A DNA stretch of 64,000 nucleotides from Larimichthys crocea (taxonomy: Eukaryota > Chordata > Actinopteri > Sciaenidae), in the NCBI RefSeq assembly GCF_000972845.2, contig NC_040018.1, forward strand, positions 20,357,868-20,421,867, read 5' to 3'. Each line of letters opens with the position of its first letter. Within the stretch, counting starts at the first letter, position 1. Below are positions 50,223 to 61,321 of the stretch, piece by piece. The translations under genes and the position numbers were made by a program. The notes beneath the pieces were generated by a model. The model did no database searches. It was given only the letters and a program-made list of their open reading frames with translations, and had not been told where the DNA came from.

Positions 50223-52456
50223 GTGAAAGACTCACATCTGCACACTCTTCTAAAGGTTACCTAAGATCTCTTGAATCTAAAGTCCACCAGAGAGATGCAC
50301 AACGATGCAGAGGCAATGCATCTCAAATATGTAATTAACTTCTGCCTCTTGTTTTCTGTATCTTTCCACACAATGTACCAGCTGTTCTTGTCAGGCAAGA
50401 GGAAGGGAAGGTGCAAAGCATCTTTTTATTTTTAGAGCTCTGAATTCCACACAAGCCTCCACTTGAATGGGTATTATAATTTTCCATATTTTTCATGCAT
50501 GTATTTTATTCATTTTCTTTGTCAGCACCAAACAATACCGCATATCTCCGTGTGTCAATCAAGTATGATAATAATGTCAGGGTCTACTGTTGAAATGCTT
50601 AGGAGTGACATACTTGTGAAGCTTAGAGAAAAATGAAAATGATCTCATGACTCTCAGGGCGAGTGCCTAAACTTCATGTGGTTAGAGCAACACATGGACC
50701 CTGTCTCTGAGTGATAAGCCTTTAGTCAGCAAGGATACATCATCTTCCACCCAGACAGTCTTTTGCATTAGCAGTTTAAACCAGATTAGATATGCACACT
50801 GTACATCACACTAAGGAGCTGTTTTCAAAGGAGCACTTTGCATCTCATACATCAAAACAGGCAAGCCATGCTTTAACTATAACTGTCATGTATGCCATTA
50901 CCCTTAATGATGCAATGACACACTGAGGTTGCCAAGTAACGAGACTCACTACCTCCATTATTCCTACCACTATGGCCACAGTTTAGCCTTGTGTGTGAAT
51001 GATATAGCTATAATAATAATGGGGCAGATAACGCTGCAATTCCATAACGCATTTTACAGACACGTGGTTCTAAAAGCTCCTCACAGGCATCTAGAGTAAA
51101 TAAGCCCTGCAATAAACCACAAGCCATTCATAAATTACTCAGTGCTTGACTGCTTTGTGTGGAACCTTTGGGTCACTGCTGGTTCAGTGCTGCTTGAATA
51201 GACTCAAATCTAAATGTAAAGCTTACTGTGTAATTGTACGGTCTGCTGTAGCTCGAGAACAGGCACTCAGCCTGCTAACTGAGATTATGAAGGGCTAAAG
51301 CCTATGGCCATCTCTGCAGAGACCCAGGGTTATTGGAAAGAAAACATCAGGCTGTGGGATGATGGGAAGCCAGTCAGGGTCTTCACTCTTGGCCATTGGT
51401 AATACTCTACCAATTAATAAATCCTTTATTATTCACTTATTCATGGGCACTGGATCTACATGGGAGCAATCCTTTAGTAGGATTAATACATTCTTAATTG
51501 TCCTCTGTGGTAAGGACTCAACCTTAGTACAGTACAAGTACATGGTGTAGCAGATGAGTTACCAGGCTACACCATGCTTTTTGCAGATACTGAATCTATA
51601 CTGATAAAAATGCCTCATGAATACTTATTATGCTGGCAGTGAGTCCAAGATAGTCTTCTTTTACTGAATCAAAACTTTTGTGCCTTCAATTGTTCTTTGG
51701 AAACTTTGTATTTTCCATATTTATGAGTTTTATCACAGAATCTTTATATCAGGGATGCATGATTTATCAGTATCGGCCATATTTATTTGAAACTACAGAG
51801 ACCTTTCTGGAATGGCTATTGTTCCTTCATGCCAGAGACAACGGTTGCTGTGTGCAATTGTTTGTTTGTTTGTTTTTTTTGCTATGTGCTGACATATTAG
51901 AAATATACTTAAAATGCTGTTTTATTAATCGGTGGAGCTGTGAAAAGCACAGTTTATGTCGATGCAATATATTATTTGTTACAGGTAATCAAAAGCAAGT
52001 GCAAAACAGTGTATTTATGAGACATTGTTATCACTATAGACCCAGTGGGTGTCTGCAGTACATTAGTGTTTATAAGTATCTTATAAGGCCCCTCTTGACT
52101 ATGAATTAGTGCTTGTTAGAAGTATTTTAATACCCCAGCCATGTACTATTGGGTCACTGAGACAGCATGTCCCAAAGTGTAGAGTTAGCAATAAAAAGAA
52201 CAGTAGTGCAGAGAGAATTAGACATTTCAGAAAACATGGACAAATGCTTGAGTAATATTTGTTCGCAGACTTGGTTGCCTGTTCTGTATTTGATTATCTT
52301 TAATTGAGGTATTTTCACTCCTGAGTAGTTCTCTGGAGTGCACTTACACTGTAGTTGATGTAGTTGAGTTGAATGAAACTTTACTGAACTAACAGTGCTT
52401 TGGCCAGTTCAAACTATTTTACTACTCTTTCCAATGTATTAATGTGAAATAAGGTG

Positions 52457-52460
<4 letters not shown>
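50223..52460. other. Intergenic or intronic, nothing recognised
   Basis: A 143-codon open frame at 51678-52109 has no recognisable domain and a biased Phe/Leu/Cys composition; it is treated as random. Confidence 0.45.

Positions 52461-52526
<66 letters not shown>
52461..52526 (+). repeat. (TG)33 microsatellite
   Basis: A perfect 66-base TG tract, the longest uninterrupted microsatellite in the window. Confidence 0.98.
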
Positions 52527-52530
<4 letters not shown>

Positions 52531-53115
52531 GTATGTTCAACCCTATATGACTATGTTTCTGTATGGAGATCCAGACAAAAAGGACAGCTGTCTGCTGTGA
52601 ACTGGCACAAATATACTCTATAGGTCTTGTTTGACCCAGTCATTAATAGCTATTGGTAATGTTGCTGCAGGCAAGAAGACACTGTTACAATACAATATGG
52701 AAGATATTTGTGGGCATTCATCTCTAGAGATTTTTGAATAAAGTACCGAGTCCAAAAAACAAACATCTAGTGTTGTATATTCAGCTGGTATCTTCTTGGC
52801 TCATTATTCCTCAATTCATTTCTCAATTTGGTAAAAGCTGCAAACTGGTAGTCCATCTCATGCTTGTATTCCAATGGCAGCAATGTCACTATATTAAGAA
52901 CCCTGAACAATCACACAGGTATCTGTCACAAAACAAAAAAAAAGAATGACAACATGATAAGTCAGCATGCCCACTAACAGGAGTGTGAGGCACGCACACA
53001 TAGTCCAGAGAAGACATCTAATCAGGCAGCATAAGTGAAAACATGGGTTTGATGCAGGTGTGTCAAGGCTTTAAAGGCTAATTTGCAGGAAATTCAGAGT
53101 TATTTGAGTAAAAGC

Positions 53116-53670
53116 TTATTTATTTAATTTTTTTTCATCATTATTTATTTTTTTGTAGGACTCCTTCTTCAGCTTGACGGCATCCCTCACCGCCAGTGTC
53201 CACCAGCGGGTTCGGGAGCTGCCGCCACAACAGGCACCGACCACCTTACGGCCACAGCTCCGGTCAGCTCCCTCGACAATGGAGGCACAGAACAAAGTCC
53301 ACTCGGACTCAATGTCTCCCACCTCCCCCGGGACGTTGGTGAAGCTCTCCCGGAGGTGCAAGTTGAAACTCTTTCTGACCAGAGATTCAGCCAGGCGTTC
53401 CCCGCAAACCCGCACAGGCCTGCCAGGTCTGACCACCATCCTCCCCCACCATCGGAGCCAACTCACCACCAGTTGGTGATCAGTTAACAGCTCCGCCCCT
53501 CTCTTTACCTGAGTGTCCAAAACATGTGGCCACAAGTCCGACGATGTGACCACAAAGTCAGTCATCAAACTGCAGCCAAGGGCGTCCTTGTGCCAAGTGC
53601 ACATATGGACACCCTTATGTTTGAACATGGTGTTCGTTATGGACAATCCATGATGAGCACAGAAGTCCAA
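53116..53670 (-). pseudogene. LINE endonuclease ORF remnant, downstream part
   Basis: An open stretch of 184 codons with the C-terminal half of the endonuclease and the start of the inter-domain linker, ending in Lys/Asn-rich codons read from the A-rich tail. It is out of frame with the upstream part, so no intact protein is made. Confidence 0.75.
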
Positions 53671-53734
53671 TTACAGAACACCACTTGGGTTCAGATCAGG
53701 GGGGCCGTTCCTCCCAATCGCGCCCCTCCAGATT

Positions 53735-54280
53735 TCACTGACGCTGCCCATGTGAGCATTGAAGTCCCCCAGGAGGACGAGGGAGTCCCCAGAGGGAGTG
53801 CTCTCCAGCATCCTCTCCAAAGAGGGTGGGTGGGTACTCCGAACTGCTGTTCAGTGCATAGGCACAGATGACAGTCAGGACCCGTCCCCCCACCTGAAGG
53901 CAAAGGGAGGCTATCCTCTCGTCCACCAGGGTGAACCCCAACGTACAGGCGCCGAGCCGGGGGGAAACAAGCCTTCCGACCCCCGCTCTGCACCTCTCAC
54001 CGGGGGCAACTCCAGAGTGGTAGAGCGTCCAACCCCTCTCAAGGAAACTGGTTCCGGAGCCCACGCTGTGTGTCGAAGTGAGCCCAATTATATCCTCGCA
54101 CACCAGCTCAGGCTCCTTCCCCGCCAGAGAGGTGACGTTCCACGTCCCCAGAGCCAGCTTCTGCAGCCGCCGGGGGTTGGACCGCCAGGGTCCCCGCCTC
54201 CGACTGCCACCCAACTCTCTCCTGTGACCCCTCCCATGGGAAGAGCACCGGTAGGTAGACATGCAAATATAATAGTACAC
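53735..54280 (-). pseudogene. LINE endonuclease ORF remnant, upstream part
   Basis: An open stretch of 181 codons containing the endonuclease N-terminus (WNVTSLAGKEPEL), a middle LVDERIASLCLQVGGR and AYALNSSSEYP. It then loses the conserved frame before the GDFNAH block, which is carried in another frame. Confidence 0.75.
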
Positions 54281-54583
54281 TTTGTACCCTTAACCCCTCC
54301 CTCTTGGAGCACCCAGTGAAAACCTCCTAAAATAGTGTCTTAGCCAGAAGCAGTTGACAAAGCCAGGACCTTCTTGGTGCAAGGAAATGTTATCTGAACT
54401 GACTTTTGAATACATCAAAACCTACTATTTAAGCCCACATGATGAGGTCCCCTCAAGCGGGCAAGGAAAGGATTAGGGTTAAGAGGCTGCTACCTGCATG
54501 TACTTGTATTTTACAACATGTACAGGATGAGAAATGTGCCATGGAGAACTTAAAGGCTAGATTAAAATTGTTTGCAGCCCCCA

Positions 54584-54909
54584 CTAAAGAAGTATGTTTC
54601 TGTAATGCTGAACCCCTGCCTTCATTATTGGTTTTACCCTTTCCCTATCAGACCACAGAACCCTCCGTCCTGTGCTCCTCTCTGGTGATGTTCTGGGTTC
54701 AACCTTGATCTTCTCCAGCACTTGGACCTTTGGTTTAGTATGTTCTGCACTAATGCCCACTGTTTTTGGTGTCTTTGGTTCTGGTCTTGGTACTCTTCCT
54801 GTTTCTTTTAGTGGCCCCAATGTTCTGCATGCTGGAGACCTTTTACTGGTCTTATCAGGCAACACCTCCCTGTTATTTGGTGAGCTTTTTCCATCTTTAA
54901 CTTGACCTA
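54584..54909 (-). CDS. Possible second exon of the RIIa-domain gene
   Basis: If spliced from 55120, its first two bases complete a Val codon, followed by 107 codons and TAG. It is rich in Lys, Pro and Arg: GQVKDGKSSPNN, LPDKTSKRSPACRT, RPEPKTPKTVG, VLEKIKVEPRTSPERS, and C-terminal QHYRNILL. The acceptor (accatagaagaggacag) has a weak pyrimidine tract. Alternatively this is the frame-shifted remainder of a retrocopy. Confidence 0.4.
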
Positions 54910-55303
54910 CTGTCCTCTTCTATGGTATAGGTGGGAGAACAAGCTTTTGTTAAGTTATTGGTATCATGGTTTTGGGTTTGGTGGTCATATTGGCTGCCCT
55001 GGATTTTTCTGGAATCTGCGGTAGCACAAGGCGGCATGTTTCTGGCATTTTCTTGATTGCATCAGTGGTTCCTTCACTCTTTTGTTGATGAGGTTTGATG
55101 TATTTAAAGTGTAACTCACCCCATTGTTCTTGGTAGTGGAAAGAAACATCTTTAAAATCAGCTTCAGGGTATGACCTTCTGAAGTCGATCAGCTCAAACA
55201 GATAATCATTTAAAAAGCCAGGGATGTCGGTTGGTTGAGAGAGGAGTGTCGCCCTGGTAATACACTCCACTATGGTCTTGAGTCCGATTTTTTTTGGATC
55301 CAT
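54584..55303 (-). CDS. RIIa-type dimerization/docking domain gene or retrocopy (locus)
   Basis: The ATG at 55303 has a strong context (gaagATGG) and is the first in-frame ATG after an upstream stop. Residues 5-45 match the RIIa fold of PKA regulatory subunits and of sperm fibrous-sheath proteins (CABYR, SPA17, ropporin): GLKTIVECITRA then QPTDIPGFLNDYLFELIDFR. Such domains dimerise and dock A-kinase anchoring helices, often in cilia and sperm tails. Two readings exist. Unspliced, the frame stops at 54950 after 117 residues. Spliced with a GTGAGT donor (55119-55114) and an acceptor at 54910, exons 55303-55120 and 54909-54584 join in phase to 169 residues with a basic, Pro/Lys-rich tail. Low complexity elsewhere prevents naming the exact family. 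A decayed retrocopy is the main alternative. Confidence 0.5.
54950..55303 (-). CDS. RIIa-domain ORF, unspliced form, 117 aa
   Basis: A single open frame from ATG to TAA. Domain at residues 5-45, then SFHYQEQWGELHFKYIKPHQ and a basic tail ending TKPKTMIPIT. The frame stays open for about 56 codons beyond the potential GTGAGT donor, which would be unlikely if that region were ordinary intron. Confidence 0.5.
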   Translation of the reverse strand: MDPKKIGLKTIVECITRATLLSQPTDIPGFLNDYLFELIDFRRSYPEADFKDVSFHYQEQWGELHFKYIKPHQQKSEGTTDAIKKMPETCRLVLPQIPEKSRAANMTTKPKTMIPIT

Positions 55304-55489
55304 CTTCAAGTCTGACGCACAGTCAGACTGTGTGATCTGAAATGAGACTGGAGTCACAGTGCCTTCTCTGATAGACCTTATGAAGTCACAGAATTTTCTG
55401 GTTCTAAATTCTGTTGCTCATGGTTTTGTTTTTCTGGAATGTTTCCACCTTTGACCACACACTTCACTTCTAAAAAAACTGTGTTTATA

Positions 55490-55512
55490 ATACATTTATA
55501 TATATATAACTA
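55490..55512 (-). promoter_or_regulatory. Possible TATA-like tract upstream of the RIIa-domain ORF
   Basis: An alternating TATATATA tract lies about 190 bases upstream of the ATG. Such tracts are common in this AT-rich DNA, so a promoter role is speculative. Confidence 0.12.
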
Positions 55513-55519
55513 TCACCAG

Positions 55520-58500
55520 CACACCTATTTATCACTTCTAATGCTTGAATTTGTCAAAATCTTTGCAGCCATATTCTTTGTTGCCTTTGTGCTCCTACGG
55601 TAGAGCAATGAAAACACACATCAACGATTCAAATGTCACTTACAAAACAATGACCTCAAGTAATTGTATAAAATATGAATGACTCACTACTTATTTACAT
55701 ATATTTGTTTTTTGTTTTACTTTGGCCTGAAATCTCAAGTCTTTTCAGGTGAATGAGTGACAGTAGATACTGCAAGTTCACTCCTTATGAAGGCTTCATT
55801 AATATGCAAGTATATTGTGTTTTGGAGATTCCTGGTTTAAAGTGTCAATTAACTTTGTTATCAGATATTGGTTTATTTTTATTAGAATATATATTAGAAT
55901 TTATATTTATTTTAATTACTAACAAATATATGAGGTGTATTCTTAACCACCTTGATTGACAGACTGATAACAATTCAAACCATAGGGATAGTTTAGTTTA
56001 TTATACTAGTCTAAGCCGCTTTTTTAATATGTTAGCTCCAAAGTTTTGTACTTTTTTGTATTAAATTCCCTTGTTTCCATGAAAAGTATTTCACCGCTGA
56101 ACTTCGTTGGGGGGGTAGGAATACAATTTCTTTTACAAAAATTTTAACTGGAAGAAGATTGATTTGTTGAATTTTTATTATTCTTCTGAATTTTAAAATG
56201 TACTTTTGCATGAATATTTTTATTATGAATGAATCTGTAGATCTTTTTCTTGATTAATTGTTTGGTTTGTAAAAATTCTGAAAATAGTTTTAATGTTTAT
56301 TTTGTCCAACCAACAGTTATTAAAAATGCTGGTAAATTACTGAATTAATTGAAAGGAAAGGAAGCACATCCTTGCATTTCAAAAGATGGAACCATAAAAT
56401 GTTTGGCATTCTTGCATGAAAAACGATGATTCATTGACTCATCATTTCAGCTGTTTTGTAAAGTAACTAGTAACTAAAAGTGTAGATAATTGTAATGAAA
56501 TAAAATGTACACTATTCCCTCAGAATTGCAATGGAGTACTTAAGTATCTCTGCTTGAGTAAATGTCCTTACATTTCAATACTGATGATTGGTTAATTATA
56601 GCAGAATAACATGAGCTAACCAATGAGCCAGCTCTTGACGTTGTCCAGCCATGAACACTAACAAGGCTTCTTCATCAGCCCTGTGATGGTAAAACTGAGG
56701 CAATAGCCTGTGCAAGATATACAACACATTATTTTTAATGATGTTCTTGATGCTTTCTGGAAAATGACGTAAATGGCTGGCATGTGAGGGAATCTAGATA
56801 ACAGCCAAGTGCTGTGTGATGTGCAGCGCACACTTACTTGGAGTGCTGAAAAGTGGGTCACCCAGCCCACTGAGATTCAGCCTGTACCATTCACTGATGT
56901 GGAAATAAGTCTGCAGCATCAAGCCTTGCTAGCAAGGCTACACTACCAAACACTGCCACAGTCAGCACCCAGCTTTGTACACAAGCTGGACAAAGAATGA
57001 CTTACCTACCTCTCACCACAGGTTGGATTATAATATAGGATTGCAATCATTGGTTTGTAATTTTCAACACATGCTAAGAGGATGTTGTCTTTTGCTGAGG
57101 CATAAATACTTGCTTCTTCAAACTTGGATCAATGGCCTTTTATAGATTCTCCTGAAGATGCCTTGAAAGAAAAATTATAAACATAGACGCTATTATCACA
57201 ATTTAGCAAAATAATACTGTAATTTGTGATTTAGTTGTCATACTCTTGAGACCTTTCACTAGGAATGGATTAATTTGTGCACTAGGACTTGAATTTTGTT
57301 TGTTTGTTTCGTTGTCCAAGGAATGGCTTTATGACCTTTCATATTTTGTCACTGACAAATGGAATGACACGAGTTATTTCTGTAGCATTTTTTGTATTTC
57401 CTCTGCTGTCGTGGGAGAAAAATACATAAATGCAAACAACAGAAGTAGGGACAAAAATATAAACAGGGTGCATTGATTTCAATAACTGTCATGCAAGCCA
57501 CTTGTTTGAAATATTTGAATTAGCCACATAAACTTGGATGTGACTGTTGTTGCTTACAAAACAGTAGAAATGCATAACTTTGTATTACAAGCAGGCATTA
57601 ATGCTTGAAGATGTGTGTTCATATGACTCCAAACCTTGTGTAATGTATGCATGAGATTTGAACTCTTGCAGCTTTGACATCAGGTCAGACTTATATTGTA
57701 TCGTTGTATGTATGTTGTCTGTCGTTATATTGTAAGAGCACCTAAAACCCTTGTTGAATGACTGATGGCCGGGTGCCAACACTTCACTCTGGACAAGCCT
57801 TCACTGGCAGGCAACACGTAGGCTTTAGTCCACACACATTGCCCAAAGCTTAAAGGTTTTCATTGCCATGGTTGGCTCACAATTATAGGTGGATCAACTC
57901 ACCAGTGGTACAATGTAAAGCCAGTGAGACAAGCCTGCTGTCAATTCATTACCAGATTTAATGCATCCCTTCATCAGCCATGGGCATGCATGGTTTGGGT
58001 TTTAGGTATGACAAAATGACAAAGGTGGAAGTAACTAAATAAAACTACTCACATTACTGTAATTATGTTATTATTATTTGGGAGGTACTTGTCTTTTTTC
58101 AAGTCTGTATTTTTACTCTTACATCAATATCCAGTAATCCCCTTTTGCTGCTTTTAAAATCATTACTAAGCAGGACTACCATTTGAACAGTATTCAAACC
58201 TTTCATCGTTCGCCTTTCAGGAGGCATTAGTTCTGCAAAGCACCCCAGAGCACTGGTTACTTTCTTTCATGTTAACCAATTAAACATTTCACACCATGGC
58301 TGATTCACTGATGGCTGATTTCAGCGTTTCTTCTATTTTTTACATGTGGCGGAAGCATCAGTTGGAGAGGTGACCAGACTGACGAGAACAGCACAGGAGT
58401 TAGGAGAAATGTAGGGGCTGAAGAATTGGAGAAACAGAAACTAAACGAAAATAGATAAACCATTAGTTTTTCTTACAGTTTAGTAATATTTCGTTACTAA

Positions 58501-61278
58501 CAAGTGCAGATTTTCAGTACTCTTTCCACCACTGGGAAATGAAGGAAAAGACAGGTAAAAGAAAAGACTAAATATCAAAATACAACACTATATTAATCTT
58601 AATATCTCTACAATAACACTTGAATCTTTGGAACTATATAATAAAGCTCCATTATCCAGTCCTCAGACTCATCTGGACAAGGGAGTCAAGGATGCACCAT
58701 TTCTTCAGTTCAAATAATAAGCGTTACATTTGTCCATGGTTGTAGTACAGTGAGCTTTAAAGCTGTTCCCCCTCTGGGGTCCTATTGTGGCCAGCCAACA
58801 GTGAATAGAGGCGACACAACAAAACTCAGGGGAGGGAAGAAGCTGGGGCAAACAGTCCACAGCCATTACTGGCAGCTCCCTGGTTTCTCTGCCTGCCATG
58901 CCCCTGTGAGCTCACCTTTTACAGCTACTTTATAAGGCATATTAAAGCTTAGTGTAAAGCAGACAGGATTTAATATAATTCCAGAGATATGTAGTACAAA
59001 TAAAGCAGATGACTTCCTCCACTTTCATCCTCCTCTCAAACCCCCCTCTCCCTGACTTCATTCACTTATCTACCGCCTTATTCTCCTTCATTCTCTTTCT
59101 CCTCAGGCTATGTCTGTTTAGTTTTGATTGGCAGGTTATAACCCGAAGTAGCGATGACATTGAGAAAATGTCTTATCTGCGAGGAGCATTACTTCTTATA
59201 GTAATTTCAGAGAATAGCCAAATGAACACAGGGAAAGCGGTGACATGCAGATATTAACATACACAGGTGCAGCGTCATGCATGGGGATGTGGACATGTGT
59301 GTCTCTTTTTTGATTTAAAGTCCAACAGTAGGAAAGACAGAGATGGAACGACTTTCAGCTGAGGTCAGGTGCCAGACCTTTAACCATGATGTCATACAAG
59401 TACACCCACTACAACACCATCAGCTTTAATATGGAGATGTAAAGCAGGAATAGTCGAAGAAAAAGGAATGCGGTCAATATAATGCTTTTAGTGTGAGAGG
59501 TTGTTTGATTGAATGAGCCATTATCCAAAGATAAATAAAAGTTGACATTTTCAACCTTATGCACATAACACTTTGTTTGAACCTACACAGGGGACAAGAT
59601 TTGCAATACAATGTATGTAAGACAATTGCAGCCATGTAAGAATGTTTTAAAATGTACAAACAGGATGGTCATAATGTTTATTTGTCTGGCAAAGATGATA
59701 AAAATACAGTACATCATAGGGATCCAATGAAAGAGGGTCACTGTGGTTAAAATGTCATGTTATAAATAAGCATAAACATTCTTTTATTTTGTACTCATAA
59801 ACAGGTGCTTTTGTCGAGTTGTTTCTCCTCCTGGAGTTTTCAACCTGATCTTTCTTTTATGTGCTGTGCATGACTAAATACTAGAGCTCCTAGTTTTCAG
59901 AATTTAAATATTTGCAAATACATACCGACCCAGTAGGTCTTCTGCTGTGTGCTTTGAACTGTCAAAGAGCACATATAGTTCAGCCGTGAGACAAGCGGAG
60001 CTGATGTTGAAGGTGGAGACTGTAGTAGCGTAGTAGCAGAAACATGAAGTGGCAAAATGAATGGGCTGATTCAAGAGCCTTGCACAGTTATTTCCCCACA
60101 GGCAGTGAGCTCCACCTCATGAGTCCAGCCCTCACCTGACTTTCAGTGCCCCACTCGCCTGCCTCTCCCATGAAATATGAGGCAAGCTGAACTAGAAACC
60201 ACTCCGCAAACACAGTGTACACACTGACAGTACACATTCAGAAGGTGCATGAGAGATTACAGTAAAGGTGTATGCATGCATGCGTGTTTGTAATTGTTCA
60301 CATGCTTGTGTGTGGGTGTGTGATATTTGTTTATGTGTGCGTTTGTGCATATGTGTCCCGTCTTGGAGCTCTGCAGAGGAGACTCGCCCTCTGATTAATA
60401 GTGATGAGTGGCTGAAGATAGTGAGCCCGACCCCTCTGTCGCTCAGCGAAAGCTTTTATCTAACTCTTCAGGGGATTCTGCCATGTGATGTCGTCTCAGT
60501 GCTCCTGTCTTAACTCTGTGCCCTCATCTCCCCCTCTTATCTCCATCACCTCCCTCTCTGTCTTTTGTCTGTCTGTCTGTCTCCCCTGTGCACACATGCA
60601 CACACAGACCCACCATACACATGCACATGCACACACAGACTGTGAAGACAAATGCATATATGCATTGTTTTACACATGCACACACACATATATCTCACAT
60701 GTTATTTAGGATATTTGATGACATTAGAATGTAGTTTTTAAGTGGAAATCAATGATGATGGAAATAAAGGTAATAAAGGAATATATAGGATAATATACAT
60801 TTGCACATCTGCACAATTCTACAGCCAAGGCAGGTATGAGGTCTGATTCTCAGACAGCATTCTCTGCTAATGGGAGTGGCACCAGGCTTCTTTTCAGGAA
60901 TCATTGTGAAGAGTCACACTGCCCCCAAGTGGTTTGTAAATGAATGACATAGATAACTATGACTGATTATTATTACCCAGAGGCTATGCTGGAGTGAAAG
61001 GGTTGGGGCAGAAAGCATCTGAGGTTGTGTTACCTGGTTGATGTGTGTCCCCAAAGGGGAGCTGGAAGGCTGCTTATCGCCATGCAGGGTTTATTTAACT
61101 GTTGCCCCAGCTGTAGAGACATCATTTTTTGTATATAAGCAATTATCCCTCAGTGTAACTGGGCAGTAAATTAAAGAAAGTAACTAATAACATTTGATTC
61201 TTTTTTTAAGTCTTTAATTGAATTAATTTTACAGGAAGCACATACTATGGTTTTACATTATTTCTTTTATATCTACAG
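55520..61278. other. Intergenic, nothing firmly recognised
   Basis: AT-rich DNA without a recognisable gene. CA- and TGTG-rich stretches occur at 60270-60350 and 60580-60690. Short open frames look random. Confidence 0.5.
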
Positions 61279-61321
61279 CTGAACGGGCCCCTTTCTAACC
61301 GCCTTCCCACAGTTAAAGAAG
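61279..61321 (+). CDS. Candidate small exon, unknown gene
   Basis: An acceptor (cttttatatctacag) and strong donor (aag|gtgaga) enclose 43 bases. Phase 0 is the only open frame, encoding LNGPLSNRLPTVKE. It starts in the same phase in which 50167-50222 ends, so the two could be successive exons of one plus-strand gene. The family was not recognised. Confidence 0.25.

Larger units (their letters stand above)
53112..54306 (-). mobile_element. LINE retrotransposon fragment: endonuclease part with A-rich 3' end
   Basis: On the minus strand broken frames encode an apurinic-type endonuclease typical of an abundant fish LINE: LALGTWNVTSLAGKEPELVC near the start, a GDFNAH-type motif at about 53750-53765, DFVVTSSDLWPHVLDT and GAELLTDHQLVVSW. 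The copy is decayed: a small deletion after the LVCE segment and a frame change between about 53850 and 53740. No reverse transcriptase follows. Instead the frame passes straight from the KLKKESYK segment into an A-rich stretch (53112-53157). The 5' limit is approximate and the clade was not resolved. Confidence 0.8.

Noticed and set aside
51678..52109. 143-codon open frame
   Set aside because: Biased Phe/Leu/Cys/Tyr composition from T-rich DNA, with no domain or splice context.
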